Of a DNA stretch of 64,000 nt, positions 36,101 to 47,655 are shown one piece after another. The stretch is from Plasmopara viticola. Taxonomy: Eukaryota; Oomycota; Peronosporomycetes; Peronosporales; Peronosporaceae. Where the stretch lies: assembly GCA_001695595.3 (NCBI GenBank), contig MBPM02000153.1, forward strand, positions 1 to 64,000, given 5' to 3'. The translations under genes and the position numbers were made by a program. Each line of letters starts with the position of its first letter. The stretch's first letter is position 1. The notes below the pieces were generated by a model. That model saw only the letters and a program-made list of their open reading frames with translations. It had not been told where the DNA came from and did no database searches.

Positions 36101-37319
36101 TGCTCCAATAGAAGCGCGGATTCTTCCTACGGCTCAGACACGTCAATCTCGTTTCCTGAGAAGGCACATACGCGTTTCAAGCGTAACCGAGCGGGTTCTG
36201 CTCCATTTGAGGCGTCGACTCTTCATAAGGCCTCAGATACGTTTAACCTAGCCTCCAGGACATGCAGACACGCGTTCCGAGCGAAACTGAGTATGTTCTG
36301 CTCCATTTGAAGGGCCGATTCTTCCTACGGCCTCAGATACGTCCAATATTGCTTCCTGGACATGCAGCCACGCGTTTTAAGTAGAACTTAGCGATTGCTG
36401 CTCCAATAGAAGCACCGATTCTTCATACGGCTCAGATACGTCAAATCTAGCTTCTGCAGCAAGCACATATGCGTCGCCAGCGTAATTTCGCGGGTTCTAC
36501 TCCATTTGAAGGGCCAATTCTTCTACAACCTCAGATACGTCCAATACAGCATCCTGGACATGCAACCACGCATTTCAAGTAGAATATAGCGATTGCTGCT
36601 CCAATAGAAGCGCCGATCCTTCCATCGGCTCAGACACGTCAATCTCGCTTCCTGAGAAGGCACATACGCGTTTCAAGCGTAACCGAGCGGGTTCTGCTCC
36701 ATTTGAGGTGTCGACTCTTCCTACGGCCTCAGATACGTCAAATCTAGCTTCCTGAGCAAGCACATACGCGTTTCAAGCGTAACTGAGCAAGTTTTGCTCC
36801 GTTTGAAGCGTCGACTCTTCCTACGGCCTCAGATACGTTCAACCGAGCCTCCAGGACATGCAGACACGCGTTCCGAGCTTAACTGAGCATGTTCTGCTAC
36901 ATTTGATGCGCCGACTCTTAACTTAGCGAATACCGCTCCATTGAAGCGCCGACTCTTCCTACGGCCTCAGATACGTTCAACCTAGCCTCCAGGAAATGCA
37001 GACACGCGTTCCGAGCGTAACTGAGCGTGTTCTGCTCCATTTGAAGCGTCGATTCTTCCTACGGCCTCAGATACGTTCAACCTAGCCTCCAGGAAATGCA
37101 GACACGCGTTTCGAGCGTAACTGAGCGTGTTCTGCTCCATTTAAGGCGTCGATTCTTTCTACGGCCCCAGATCCGTCCAATCTAGCTTTGAGGATATGCG
37201 GACACGCGTTCCGATTTTAACTGAGCATGTTCTGCTCTATTTGAAGCGTCGATACTTTCTACGGCCTCAGATCCGTCCAATCAAGCTTTGAGGACGTGCG
37301 GACACGCGTTCCGAGTTTA
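33131..37319. repeat. Satellite with 5-monomer and longer repeats
   Basis: The rare variant catatgcgtcgccagcg occurs at about 35,970 and 36,466, offset 496 bp (five monomers). 33,287-33,475 and 36,575-36,763 are alike at offset 3,288 bp. A T-rich monomer is at 34,946. Around 36,895-36,945 a monomer is shortened (gatgcgccgactcttaactt), a variant also seen near 11,310, 38,145 and 42,475. No gene or insertion was found. Confidence 0.82.
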
Positions 37320-38525
37320 ACTGAGCATTTTCTGTTCCATTTAAAGGGCCGATTCTTCCTACAGCCTCAGATACGTCCAATATAGCTTCCTGGACATGCA
37401 GACACGCGTTTCAAGTAGATCTTAGCGATTGCTGCTCCAAAAGAAGCGCCGTTTCTTCCTACGGCTCAGATACGTCAAATCTAGCTTCCTGAGCAACCAC
37501 AAACGTGTTGCAAGCGAAACTTAGCGAGTTCTGGTCCGTTTGAAGCGACGATTCTTCCTACGGCCTCAGATACGTCAAATCTAGCTTCCTGAGCAAGCAC
37601 ATACGCGTTTCAAGCGTAACTGAGCGAGTTCTGCTCCGTTTGAAGCGTCGACTCTTCCTACGGCCTCAGATACGTTCAACCTAGCCTCCAGGACATGCAG
37701 ACACGCGTTCCGAGCGAGACGGAGCATTTTCTGCTCCATTTGAAGGGCCGATTCTTCCTACAGCCTCAGATACGTCCACTCCATCTTCTTGGACATGCAG
37801 ACACACGTTTCAAGCGTAAATTAGTGAACACTGTTCCATTTAAAACGTCGAGTCTTCCTACGGCCTCAGATACGTTCAACTAAGCCTCCAGGACATGCGG
37901 ACACGCGTTTCGAGCGTAACTGAGCGTGTTCTGCTCCATTTGAAGCGTCAATTCTTTCTACGGCCTCAGATCCGTCCAATCTAGCTTTGAGGACATGCAG
38001 AAACGCGTTCCGAGCGAAACTGAGCGTGTTCTTCTCCATTTGAAGCGTTGATTCTTCCTACGGCCTCAGATACGTTCAACCGAGCCTCCAGGACATGCAG
38101 ACACGCGTTCCGAGCTTAACTGAGCATGTTCTGCTACATTTGATGCGCCGACTCTTAACTTAGAGAATTCTGCTCCATTTGAAGCGCCGACTCTTCTTAC
38201 GGCCTCAGATACGTTCAACCTAGACTCCAGGACATGCAGACACGGGTTTCAAGCGTAACTGAGCGAGTTCTGCTCCGTTTGAAGCGTCGACTCTTCCTAC
38301 GGCCTCTAATACGTTCAACCTAGCCTCCAGGACATGCAGACACGCGTTCCGAGCGAAACTGAGCATGTTCTGCTCCATTTGAAGGGCCGATTCTTCCTAC
38401 AGCCTCAGATACGTCCAATATTGCTTCCTGGACATGCAGCAACGTGTTTTAAGTAGAGCTTAGCTTTTGTTGCTCCAATACAAGCGCCGTGACTTCCTAC
38501 GGCTCAGATACGTCAAATCTAGCTT
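37320..38525. repeat. 1.2 kb block, copy 1 (second copy at 41.65 kb)
   Basis: It matches 41,650-42,855 at a constant offset of 4,330 bp, with isolated base changes only. Upstream, related sequence continues with a 4,430 bp offset, implying a one-monomer (100 bp) indel between copies. Contents include type-1, type-2 and a monomer with cacacgtttcaagcgtaaat, plus the short gatgcgccgactcttaac monomer. Confidence 0.9.
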
Positions 38526-41500
38526 CCTGAGTAACCACATACGTGTTGCAAGAGTAACTTAGCGAACTCTTCTGCGTTTGAGGCGCCGATTCTTCCTACG
38601 GCCTCAGATATGCCAAATCTAGTTTCCTGAGAAAGCACATACGCGTTGCATGCGAAATTTAGCGAGTTCTGCTCCATTAGAAGCGCCGATTCTTCCCACG
38701 GCCTCCGATACGTCCACTCCATCTTCTTGGACATGCAGACACACGTTTCAAGCGTAAATTAGCAAACGCTGCTCCATTTGAAACGTCGAGTCTTCCTACG
38801 GCCTCAGATACGTCCAATACAGCTTCCTGAGCAAGCCCAAACGCGTTCCAAGCGTAACTTAGCGAGTTCTGCTCCGTTTGAAGCGACGATTCTTCACACG
38901 GCCCCAAATACGTTTATTTTATCTTTCTGGCCATGCAGTCCCGCGTTTCTAGCGTAACTTAGCGAATACGGCTCCATTTGAAGCGCCGACTCTTCCTACG
39001 GCCTCAGATACGTTCAACCTTGCCTCCAGGACATGCAGACACGCGTTCCGAGCGTAATTGAGCGTGTTCTGCTCCATTTGAAGCGTCGATTCTTTCTACG
39101 GCCTCAGATCCGTCCAATCTAGCTTGGAGGACATGCAGACACGCGTTCCGAGCTTAACTGAGCACGTTCTGCTCCATTCAAAGGACCGATTCTTCCTACA
39201 GCCTCAGATACGTCCAATATAGCTTCCTGGACATGCAGACACGCGTTTTAAGTGGAACTTAGCAATTGCTGCTCCAATAGAAGCGCCGATTCTTCATACG
39301 GCTCAGATACGTCAAATCTAGCTTCCTGAGCAACCACATACGTGTTGCAAGAGAAACTTAGCGAGTTCTACTCCGTTTGAAGCGTCGACTCCTCCTACGG
39401 CCTTAAATACGTTCAACCTAGCCTCCAGGACATGCAGACACGCGTTCCGAGAGAAACTGAGCATGTTCTGTTCCATTCGAAGGGCCGATTCTTCCTACAG
39501 CCTCAGATACGTCCAATATCGCTTCCTGGACATGCAGACACGCGTTTTAAGTAGAACTTAGCAATTGCTGCTACAATAGAAGCGCAGATTCTTCCACGGG
39601 TCAGATACGTCAAATCTAGCTTCCTGAGCAACCACATACGTGTTGTAAGAGTAACTTAGCGAGTTCTGCTCCGTTTGAAGCGACGATTCGTCCCACGGCC
39701 TCAAATACGTTTATTTTATCTTTCTGACCATGCAGTCCCGCGTTTCTAGCGTAACTTAGCGAATACGGCTCCATTTGAAGCGCCGACTCTTCCTACGGCC
39801 TCAGATACGTTCAACCTAGCCTCCAGGACATGCAGACACGCGTTCCGAGCGTAATTGAGCGTGTTCTGCTCCATTTGAAGCGTCGATTCTTTCTACGGCC
39901 TCAGATCCGTCCAATCTAGCTTGGAGGACATGCAGACACGCGTTCCGAGCTTAACTGAGCACGTTCTGCTCCATTCAAAGGACCGATTCTTCCTACAGCC
40001 TCAGATACGTCCAATATAGCTTCCTGGACATGCAGACACGCGTTTTAAGTGGAACTTAGCAATTGCTGCTCCAATAGAAGCGCAGATTCTTCATACGGCT
40101 CAGATACGTTAAATCTAGCTTCCTAAGCAACCACATACGTGTTGTAAGAGTAACTTAGGGAGTTCTGCTCCGTTTGAAGCGACGATTCGTCCCACGGCCC
40201 CAAATACGTTTATTTTATCTTTCTGACCATGCAGTCCCGCGTTTCTAGTGTGACTTAAAGAATACTGCTCCATTTGAAGCGCCGACTCTTCCTACGGCCT
40301 CAGATACGTTCAACCTAACCTCCAGGACATGCAGACACGCGTTCCGAGCGTGACTGAGCGTGTTTTGCTCCATTTGAAGCGTCGATTCATCCTACGGCCT
40401 CAGATACGTTCAACCTAGCCTCCAGGAAATGCAAACACGCGTTTCGAGCGTAACTGAGCGTGTTCTGCTCCATTTGAAGCGTCGATTCTTTCTACGGCCT
40501 CAGATCTGTCCAATCTAGCTTTGAGGACAAGCAGACGCGCGTTCCGAGCGTAACTGAGCGTGTTCTGCTCCATTTGAAGCGTCGATACTTTCTACGGTCT
40601 CAGATCCGGTCAATCTAGCTTGAAGGACATGCGGACACGCGTTCCGAGCTTACCTAAACATGTTCTGCTCCATTTTAAGGGCCGAATCTTCCTATAGCCT
40701 CAGATACGTCCAATATAGCTTCCTGGACATGCAGCCACTCGTTTTAAGTAGATTTTGGCGATTGCTGCTCTAATAGAAGCGCCGATCTTTCCTAAGGCTC
40801 AGACACGTCAATCTCGCTTCCTGAGACGGCACATACGCGTTTCAAGCGTAACCGAGCGGGTTCTGCTCCATTTTAGGCGTCTACTCTTCCTACGGCCTCA
40901 GATACGTTCAATCTAGCCTCCAGGACATGCAGACACGCGTTCCGAGCGAAACTGAGCATTTTCTGCTCCATTTGAAGGGTCGATTCTTCCTACAGCCTCA
41001 GATACGTCCAATATTGCTTCCTGGACATGCAGCCACGTGTTTTAAGTAGAGCTTAGCTTTTGCTGCTCCAATAGAAGCGCCGTGACTTCCTACGGCTCAG
41101 ATACGTCAAATCTAGCTTCCTGAGCAACCACATACGTGTTGCAAAAGTAACTTAGCGAGTTCTTCTGCGTTTGAAGCGCCAATTCTTCTTACGGCCTCAG
41201 ATATGCCAAATCTAGTTTCCTGAGAAAGCACATACGCGTTGCATGCGTAATTTAGCGAGTTCTGCTCCATTTGGAGCGCCGATTCTTCCCACGGCCTCAG
41301 ATACGTCCACTCCATCTTCTTGGACATGCAGACACACGTTTCAAGCGTAAATTAGCGAACACTGCTCCATTTAAAACGTCGAGTCTTCCTACGGCCTCAG
41401 ATACGTCCAATACAGCTTCCTGAGCAAGCACAAACGCGTTTCAAGCGAAACTGAGCGTGTTCTGCTCCATTTGAAGCGTCGATTCTTCCTACGGCCTCAG

Positions 41501-41649
41501 ATACGTTCAACCTAGCCTCTAGGAAATGCAGACACGCGTTTCGAGCGTAATTGAGCGTGTACTGCTCCATTTGAAGCGTCGATTCTTTCTTCGGCCTCAG
41601 ATCCGTCCAATCTGACTTTGAGGACATGCGGACACGCGTTCCGAGTTAA
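38526..41649. repeat. Satellite with 8-monomer HOR, ~797 bp
   Basis: 38,913-39,700 and 39,710-40,200 share T-rich monomers, a gtaattgagcgtgttctgct monomer and a rare acgttctgctccattcaaag tail at an offset of 797 bp. A third T-rich monomer at 40,209 is 499 bp later. Sequence 38,519-38,734 resembles 41,112-41,327 (offset 2,593 bp). All is satellite. Confidence 0.83.
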
Positions 41650-42855
41650 ACTGAGCATTTTCTGTTCCATTTAAAGGGCCGATACTTCCTACAGCCTCAG
41701 ATACGTCCAATATAGCTTCCTGGACATGCAGACACGCGTTTCAAGTAGATCTTAGCGATTGCTGCTCCAAAAGAAGCGCCGTTTCTTCCTACGGCTCAGA
41801 TACGTCAAATCTAGCTTCCTGAGCAACCACAAACGTGTTGCAAGCGAAACTTAGCGAGTTCTGGTCCGTTTGAAGCGACGATTCTTCCTACGGCCTCAGA
41901 TACGTCAAATCTAGCTTCCTGAGCAAGCACATACGCGTTTCAAGCGTAACTGAGCGAGTTCTGCTCCGTTTGAAGCGTCGACTCTTCCTACGGCCTCAGA
42001 TACGTTCAACCTAGCCTCCAGGACATGCAGACACGCGTTCCGAGCGAGACGGAGCATTTTCTGCTCCATTTGAAGGGCCAATTCTTCCTACAGCCTCAGA
42101 TACGTCCACTCCATCTTCTTGGACATGCAGACACACGTTTCAAGCGTAAATTAGCGAACACTGCTCCATTTAAAACGTCGAGTCTTCCTACGGCCTCAGA
42201 TACGTTCAACTAAGCCTCCAGGACATGCGGACACGCGTTTCGAGCGTAACTGAGCGTGTTCTGCTCCATTTGAAGCGTCAATTCTTTCTACGGCCTCAGA
42301 TCCGTCCAATCTAGCTTTGAGGACATGCAGAAACGCGTTCCGAGCGAAACTGAGCGTGTTCTTCTCCATTTGAAGCGTTGATTCTTCCTACGGCCTCAGA
42401 TACGTTCAACCGAGCCTCCAGGACATGCAGACACGCGTTCCGAGCTTAACTGAGCATGTTCTGCTACATCTGATGCGCCGACTCTTAACTTAGAGAATTC
42501 TGCTCCATTTGAAGCGCCGACTCTTCTTACGGCCTCAGATACGTTCAACCTAGCCTCCAGGACATGCAGACACGGGTTTCAAGCGTAAGTGAGCGAGTTC
42601 TGCTCCGTTTGAAGCGTCGACTCTTCCTACGGCCTCTAATACGTTCAACCTAGCCTCCAGGACATGCAGACACGCGTTCCGAGCGAAACTGAGCATGTTC
42701 TGCTCCATTTGAAGGGCCGATTCTTCCTACAGCCTCAGATACGTCCAATATTGCTTCCTGGACATGCAGCAACGTGTTTTAAGTAGAGCTTAGCTTTTGT
42801 TGCTCCAATAGAAGCGCCGTGACTTCCTACGGCTCAGATACGTCAAATCTAGCTT
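41650..42855. repeat. 1.2 kb block, copy 2
   Basis: Copy of 37,320-38,525 as judged by constant 4,330 bp spacing. It ends where copy 1 continues with cttcctgagtaacc while this copy continues with cttcttgagcaagg. It is the first of three pieces of a composite segment that runs to 45,586. Confidence 0.9.
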
Positions 42856-43015
42856 CTTGAGCAAGGACATATCCGTTGCCAGCGAAATTTTGCGGGTTCT
42901 GCTCCATTTGATGGGCCAATTCTTCTACAACCTTAGATACGTCCAATACAGCTTCCTGGACATGCAACCACGCATTTCAAGTAGTACTTAGCGATTGCTG
43001 CTCTAATAGAAGCGC
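42856..43015. repeat. Short bridge copied from the 27.4 kb subfamily
   Basis: About 160 bp with the rare variants caaggacatatccgttgcc, catttgatgggccaattc and gctgctctaatagaag. All three are otherwise found together at 27,400-27,570 (offset 15,452 bp). It sits between the 1.2 kb block and the 2.57 kb block, so both of its edges are junctions. Confidence 0.82.
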
Positions 43016-45586
43016 CGATCCTTCCTACGGCTCAGACACGTCAATCTCGCTACTTGAGAAGGCACATACGCGTTTCAAGCGTAACCGAGCGGGTTCTGAT
43101 CCATTTTAGGCGTCTACTCTTCCAACGGCCTCAGATACGTCAAATCTAGCTTCCTGGACATGCAGACACGCGTTTTAAGCGTATATTAGCGAAAATTGCT
43201 CCATTTAAAACGTCGAATCTTCCTATGGCCTCAGATACGTTCAACTAAGCCTTCATGACATGCAGACACGCGTTTCGAGCGTAACTGAGCGTGTTCTACT
43301 CCATTTGAAGCGTCGATTCTTTCTACGTCCTCAGCTCCGTCCAATCTAGCTTTGAGGACATGCAGACACGCGTTCGAGCGAAACAGAGCGTGTTCTTCTC
43401 CATTTGAAGCGTTGATTCTTCCTACGGCCTCAGATACGTTAGACCTAGCCTCCAGGACATGCAGACACGCGTTCTGAGCGTAATTAAGCGAGTCCTTCTC
43501 CGTTTGAAATTCCGACTCTTCTTAAAGCCTCTGATACATTCAATACAGCTTCCTGGACGTGCAGTCACGCGTTTTAAGTAGAGCATAGCGATTGCTGCTT
43601 CAATAGAAGCGCCGATTCTTCCTACGGCTGATATACGTCAAATCTAGCTTTCTGAGCAAGCACATACGCGTTGCAAGCGTAACTCAGCGGGTTCTGCTCC
43701 ATTTCTAGGGCCGATTCTTGCTAAAGCATCAGATACGTCCAATACATCCTATTGAACATGCAGTCACGCGTTTCAAGTAGAACATAGCGATTGTTGCTCC
43801 AATAGAAGCGCCGATTTTTCCCACGGCCTCAGATACGTCAAATCTAGCTTCCTGAGCAAGCACATACGTGTTGCATGCGTAACTTAACGACTTCTGCTCC
43901 ATTTGAAGCGCCGATTCTTCCCGCGGCCTCAGATATGTCCACTCCAGCTTCCTGAACATGCAGCCACGCGTTTTATGAAGAGCATAGCGATTGCAGCTTT
44001 AATGGAAGCGCCGATTCTTCCAACGGCTCAGATACGTCGTATCTAGCTTCCGGAGCAAGCACATACGCGTTGCAAGCGTAACCCAGCGGGTTCTGCTCCA
44101 TTTGAAGGGCCTATTCTTCCTACAGCATCAGATACGTCCAATACAGCCTATTGAACATGCAGCCACGCGTTTCAAGTAGAACATAGCGATTGCTGCTCAA
44201 AGAGAGGCGCCGATTTTTCCCACGGCCTCAGATACGTCAAATCTAGCTTCCTGAGCAAGCACATATGCGTTGCAAGCGTACCTTAGCGAGTTCTGCTCCA
44301 TTTGAAGCGTCGATTCTTCCTACGGTTTCAGATACGTCAAATATAGCTTCCAGGACATGCAGGCACGCGTTCCGAACGTCTAAGCGAGTTCTTCCCCATT
44401 TGAAGATCCGATTCTTCTTACAACCACAGATACGTTCAATACAGCTTCCTGGACATGCAGCTACGCGTTTTAAGTAGAAGTTAGCGATTGCTGCTTAAAT
44501 AGAAGCGCCTATTTTTCCTACGGCTCATATACGTTAAATCTAGCTTCATGAGCAAGCACATATGCGTTGCAAGCGTACCTTAGCGAGTTCTGCTCCATTT
44601 AAGCGCCGATTCTTCCTACGGCCTCAGATACGTCAAAAATAGCTTCTAGGACTTGCAGGCACGCGTTCCGAGCGTAACTAAGCGAGTTCTTCTCCGTTTG
44701 AAGATCCGACTCTTCTTACAGCCTCAGATCGTTCAATGCAGCTTCCTGGACATGCAGGCACGCGTTTCAAGTAGAACATAGCGATTGCTGCTTCAATAGA
44801 AGCACCGATTCTTCCTACGGCTCAGATACGTCGAATCTAGCTTTCGGAGAAAGCACATATGCGTTGCAAGCGTTCCTTAGCGAGTTCTGCTCCATTTGAA
44901 GCGCCGCATGCAGGACATGCAGACACGCGGTCCGAGCGTCTAAGCGAGTTCTTCCCCATTTGAACATCCGACTCTCCTTACAGCCTCAGATACGTTCAAT
45001 GCAGCTTCCTGGACATGCAGGCACGCGTTTCAAGTAGAACATAGCGATTGCTGCTTCAATAGAAGCGCCGATTCTCCCACGGCCTCAGATACGTCAAATC
45101 TAGCTTCCTGAGCAAGCACATACGCGTTGCATGCAAGACTTAGCAAGTTCTGCTTCTTTTGAAGCGCCGATTTTTTTTTCGGCCTCAGATCCGTCCAATC
45201 TAGCTTTCAGGACATTCAGAAACTTGTTCCGAGCGTTATTGAGCGTGTTCTGCTCCATTTGAAGATCCGATTCTTCCTAAAGCCTCAGATACGTCTAAAT
45301 TAGCTTCCTGGACACGCAGCAACGCGTTTCAAGTACAACTTAGCTATTGCTGCTCAAATAGAAGTGCCGAATTTCCCACGGCGTCAGATACGTCAAATCG
45401 AGCTTCCTGAGCAAGCACATACGCGTTGCAGGCGTAATTTAGTGAGTTCTGCATCATTTCAAGCGCCGATTCTTCCTAAAGCATCAGCCACGTCCAATTA
45501 AGCTTCCCGGACATGCAGCCGCGCATTTCAAATAGAACTTAGCGATTGCTGCTCGAATAGAAGCGCCGATTCTTCCTACGGCTCAG
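43016..45586. repeat. Divergent 2.57 kb satellite block, copy 2
   Basis: Near-identical to 23,512-26,081. At its right end similarity to copy 1 stops at ctcaggtacgtc (45,581-45,592), but the style of monomer continues unchanged into 45.6-47.6 kb. In copy 1 the style changes abruptly at the same point. This suggests that copy 2 is in the original context and copy 1 is the transplanted one. That order is inference. Confidence 0.9.
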
Positions 45587-47655
45587 GTACGTCAAATCTA
45601 GCTTCATGAGCAAGCACATATGCGTTGCAAGCGTACCTTGGCGAATACTGCTCCATTTGAAGCGCCGATTCTTCCTACGGCCTCAGATACGTCAGATATT
45701 GCTTCCAGGATCTGCAGACACGCGTTCCGAGCGTCTAAGCGAGTTCTTCCCCATTTGAATATACGATTCTTTTTACAGCCTCAGATACGTTCAATACAGC
45801 TTCCTGGACATGCAGCCACGCGATTTAAGTAGAACTTAGCGATTGCTGCTTCAATAGAAGCGCCGATTTTTCCTACGGCTCAGATACGTCAAATCAAGCT
45901 TCCTGAGCAAGCACATATGCGTTTGCAAGCGTACCTTAGCGAGTTCTGCTCCATTTGAAGCGCCGATTCTTCCTACGGCCTCAGATACGTCCAATCTTGC
46001 TTCCTGGCCATGCAGTTACCCGTTCCAAACGAAACTTGGATAAAACCGCTCCATATGAAGTGTCGATTCTATCCACGGCCTCACATATGTCCAATCTTGC
46101 TTCCTGGACATGCGGATACCCGTTTCAAGCGATACTTGGCGAATGCTGCTTCATTTGAAGTGCAGATTCTTCCCACGGCCTCAGATATGTATAGTTTTGC
46201 TTCTTGGACATGCAGTTACCCGTTTCAAGCGATACTTAGTGACTTCTTCTCCATTTCAAGTGCCGATTCTTCCCACGGCATCAGATATGTCCAATCCTGC
46301 TTCCTGAGTAAGCACATACGCGTTGCAAGCGTTACTGAGCGAGTTCTGCTCCATTTAAGCGCCGATTCTTCCTACGGCCTCAGATACGAAAATCTAGCTT
46401 CCTGAACAAGCACATACGCGATGCAAACGTACCTTAGCGAGTTCGCCTCCATTTGAAGCGCCGATTCTTCCTACGGCCTCAGATACGTCAAATCTAGCTT
46501 TCTAAGCAAGCCCATATGCGTTGCAAGCGTACCTTAGTAAGTTCTGCTCCATTTGAAAAGATGATTCTTCCTACGGCCTCCGATACGTCAAATGTAGCTT
46601 TCGGGACATGCAGACACGCGGTCCGAGCGTAACAAAGCGGGTTCTTCTCCGTTTGAAGATCCGATTCTTCCTACAGCCTCCGATACGTTCAATACAGCTT
46701 CCTGGACATGCGGCCACGCGCTCTAAGTAGAACTCAGCGATTGCATCTCCAATAGAAGCGCCGAGTTTTCCTACGGCTCAGATACGTCAAATCTAATTTC
46801 CTGAGCAAGCACATATGCGTTGCGAGCGAACCTTAGCGAATACTGATCCATTTGAATCGCCGAATCTTCCTACGGCCTCAGATACGTCAAATATAGCTTC
46901 CAGTACATGTAGACATGCGTTCCGAGCATAACTAAGCGAGTTCTTCTCCGTTTGAAGTTCCGATTCTTCTTACAGCCTCAGATACGTTCGATACAGCTTC
47001 CTGGACATGCAGTCACGCGTTTCAAGTAGAGCTTAGCGATTGCTGCTCCAATAGAAGTACCGATTCTTTCCACGGCCTCAGATACGTAAGGTTAGCTTTC
47101 TGGCCATGCAGACCCGCGTTCCAAGCGTAACGTAGCGAATACTGCTCAATTTGAAGCACCGACTCTATACAAAGCCTCAGATACGTCTAACTTTGCCTCC
47201 AGGACATGCAGACTTGCGTTCCGAGCATAACTGAGCCAGTTCTTCTCCACATAAAGATCCGATTCTTCCTGCAGCCTCAGATACGTTCAATACATTTTCC
47301 AGGACATGCAGCCACGCGTTTTAAGTAGAACTTAGCGAATGCTGCTCCAATATAAGCGCCGATTCTTCCTACGGCCTCAGATACGTCAAATCTAGCTTTC
47401 TGAGCAAGCACATATGCGTTGCAAGCGTACCTTAGCAAATACTGCTCCATTTGAAGTGCCAATACCTCCTACGGCCTCAGATACGTCAAACATAGCTTCC
47501 TAGACAAGCAGACACGCGTTCCGAGCGTAACTAAGCGAGTTCTTCTTCGTTTGAAGTTCCGATTCTTGCTATAGCCTCAGATATGTTCAATACAGCTTCC
47601 AGGACATGCAGCCACGCGTTTTTAGTAGAACTTAGCGATTGCTGCTCCGTTAGAA
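45587..47655. repeat. Divergent, non-HOR satellite
   Basis: About 21 monomers with scattered substitutions and no repeat of higher order that I can find. Type-1 monomers mostly read catatgcgttgcaagcgtac. The longest open frame of the window (131 codons, from 46,010) falls here, but it is only repeat sequence. Three unusual monomers at 46.0-46.3 kb are listed separately. Confidence 0.85.
46005..46310. repeat. Three monomers of a variant with ttacccg core
   Basis: These consecutive monomers read ccaatcttgcttcctgg, then gcagttacccg or gcggatacccg, in place of cag(a/c)cacgcg, and have (a/c)gatacttgg or cgaaacttgg tails. The change brings the block close to a CENP-B box on the minus strand: 46,018-46,034, 46,118-46,134 and 46,218-46,234 each match eight of the nine essential positions, spaced 100 bp. 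A fourth member at about 58,800-58,890 matches all nine. Confidence 0.8.

Noticed and set aside
46010..46405. Longest open reading frame, 131 codons on the plus strand
   Set aside because: It is built entirely of satellite monomers. Three monomers are close to 300 bp, so a frame that is open in one trimer can stay open in the next. No start context, domain or codon signal distinguishes it.
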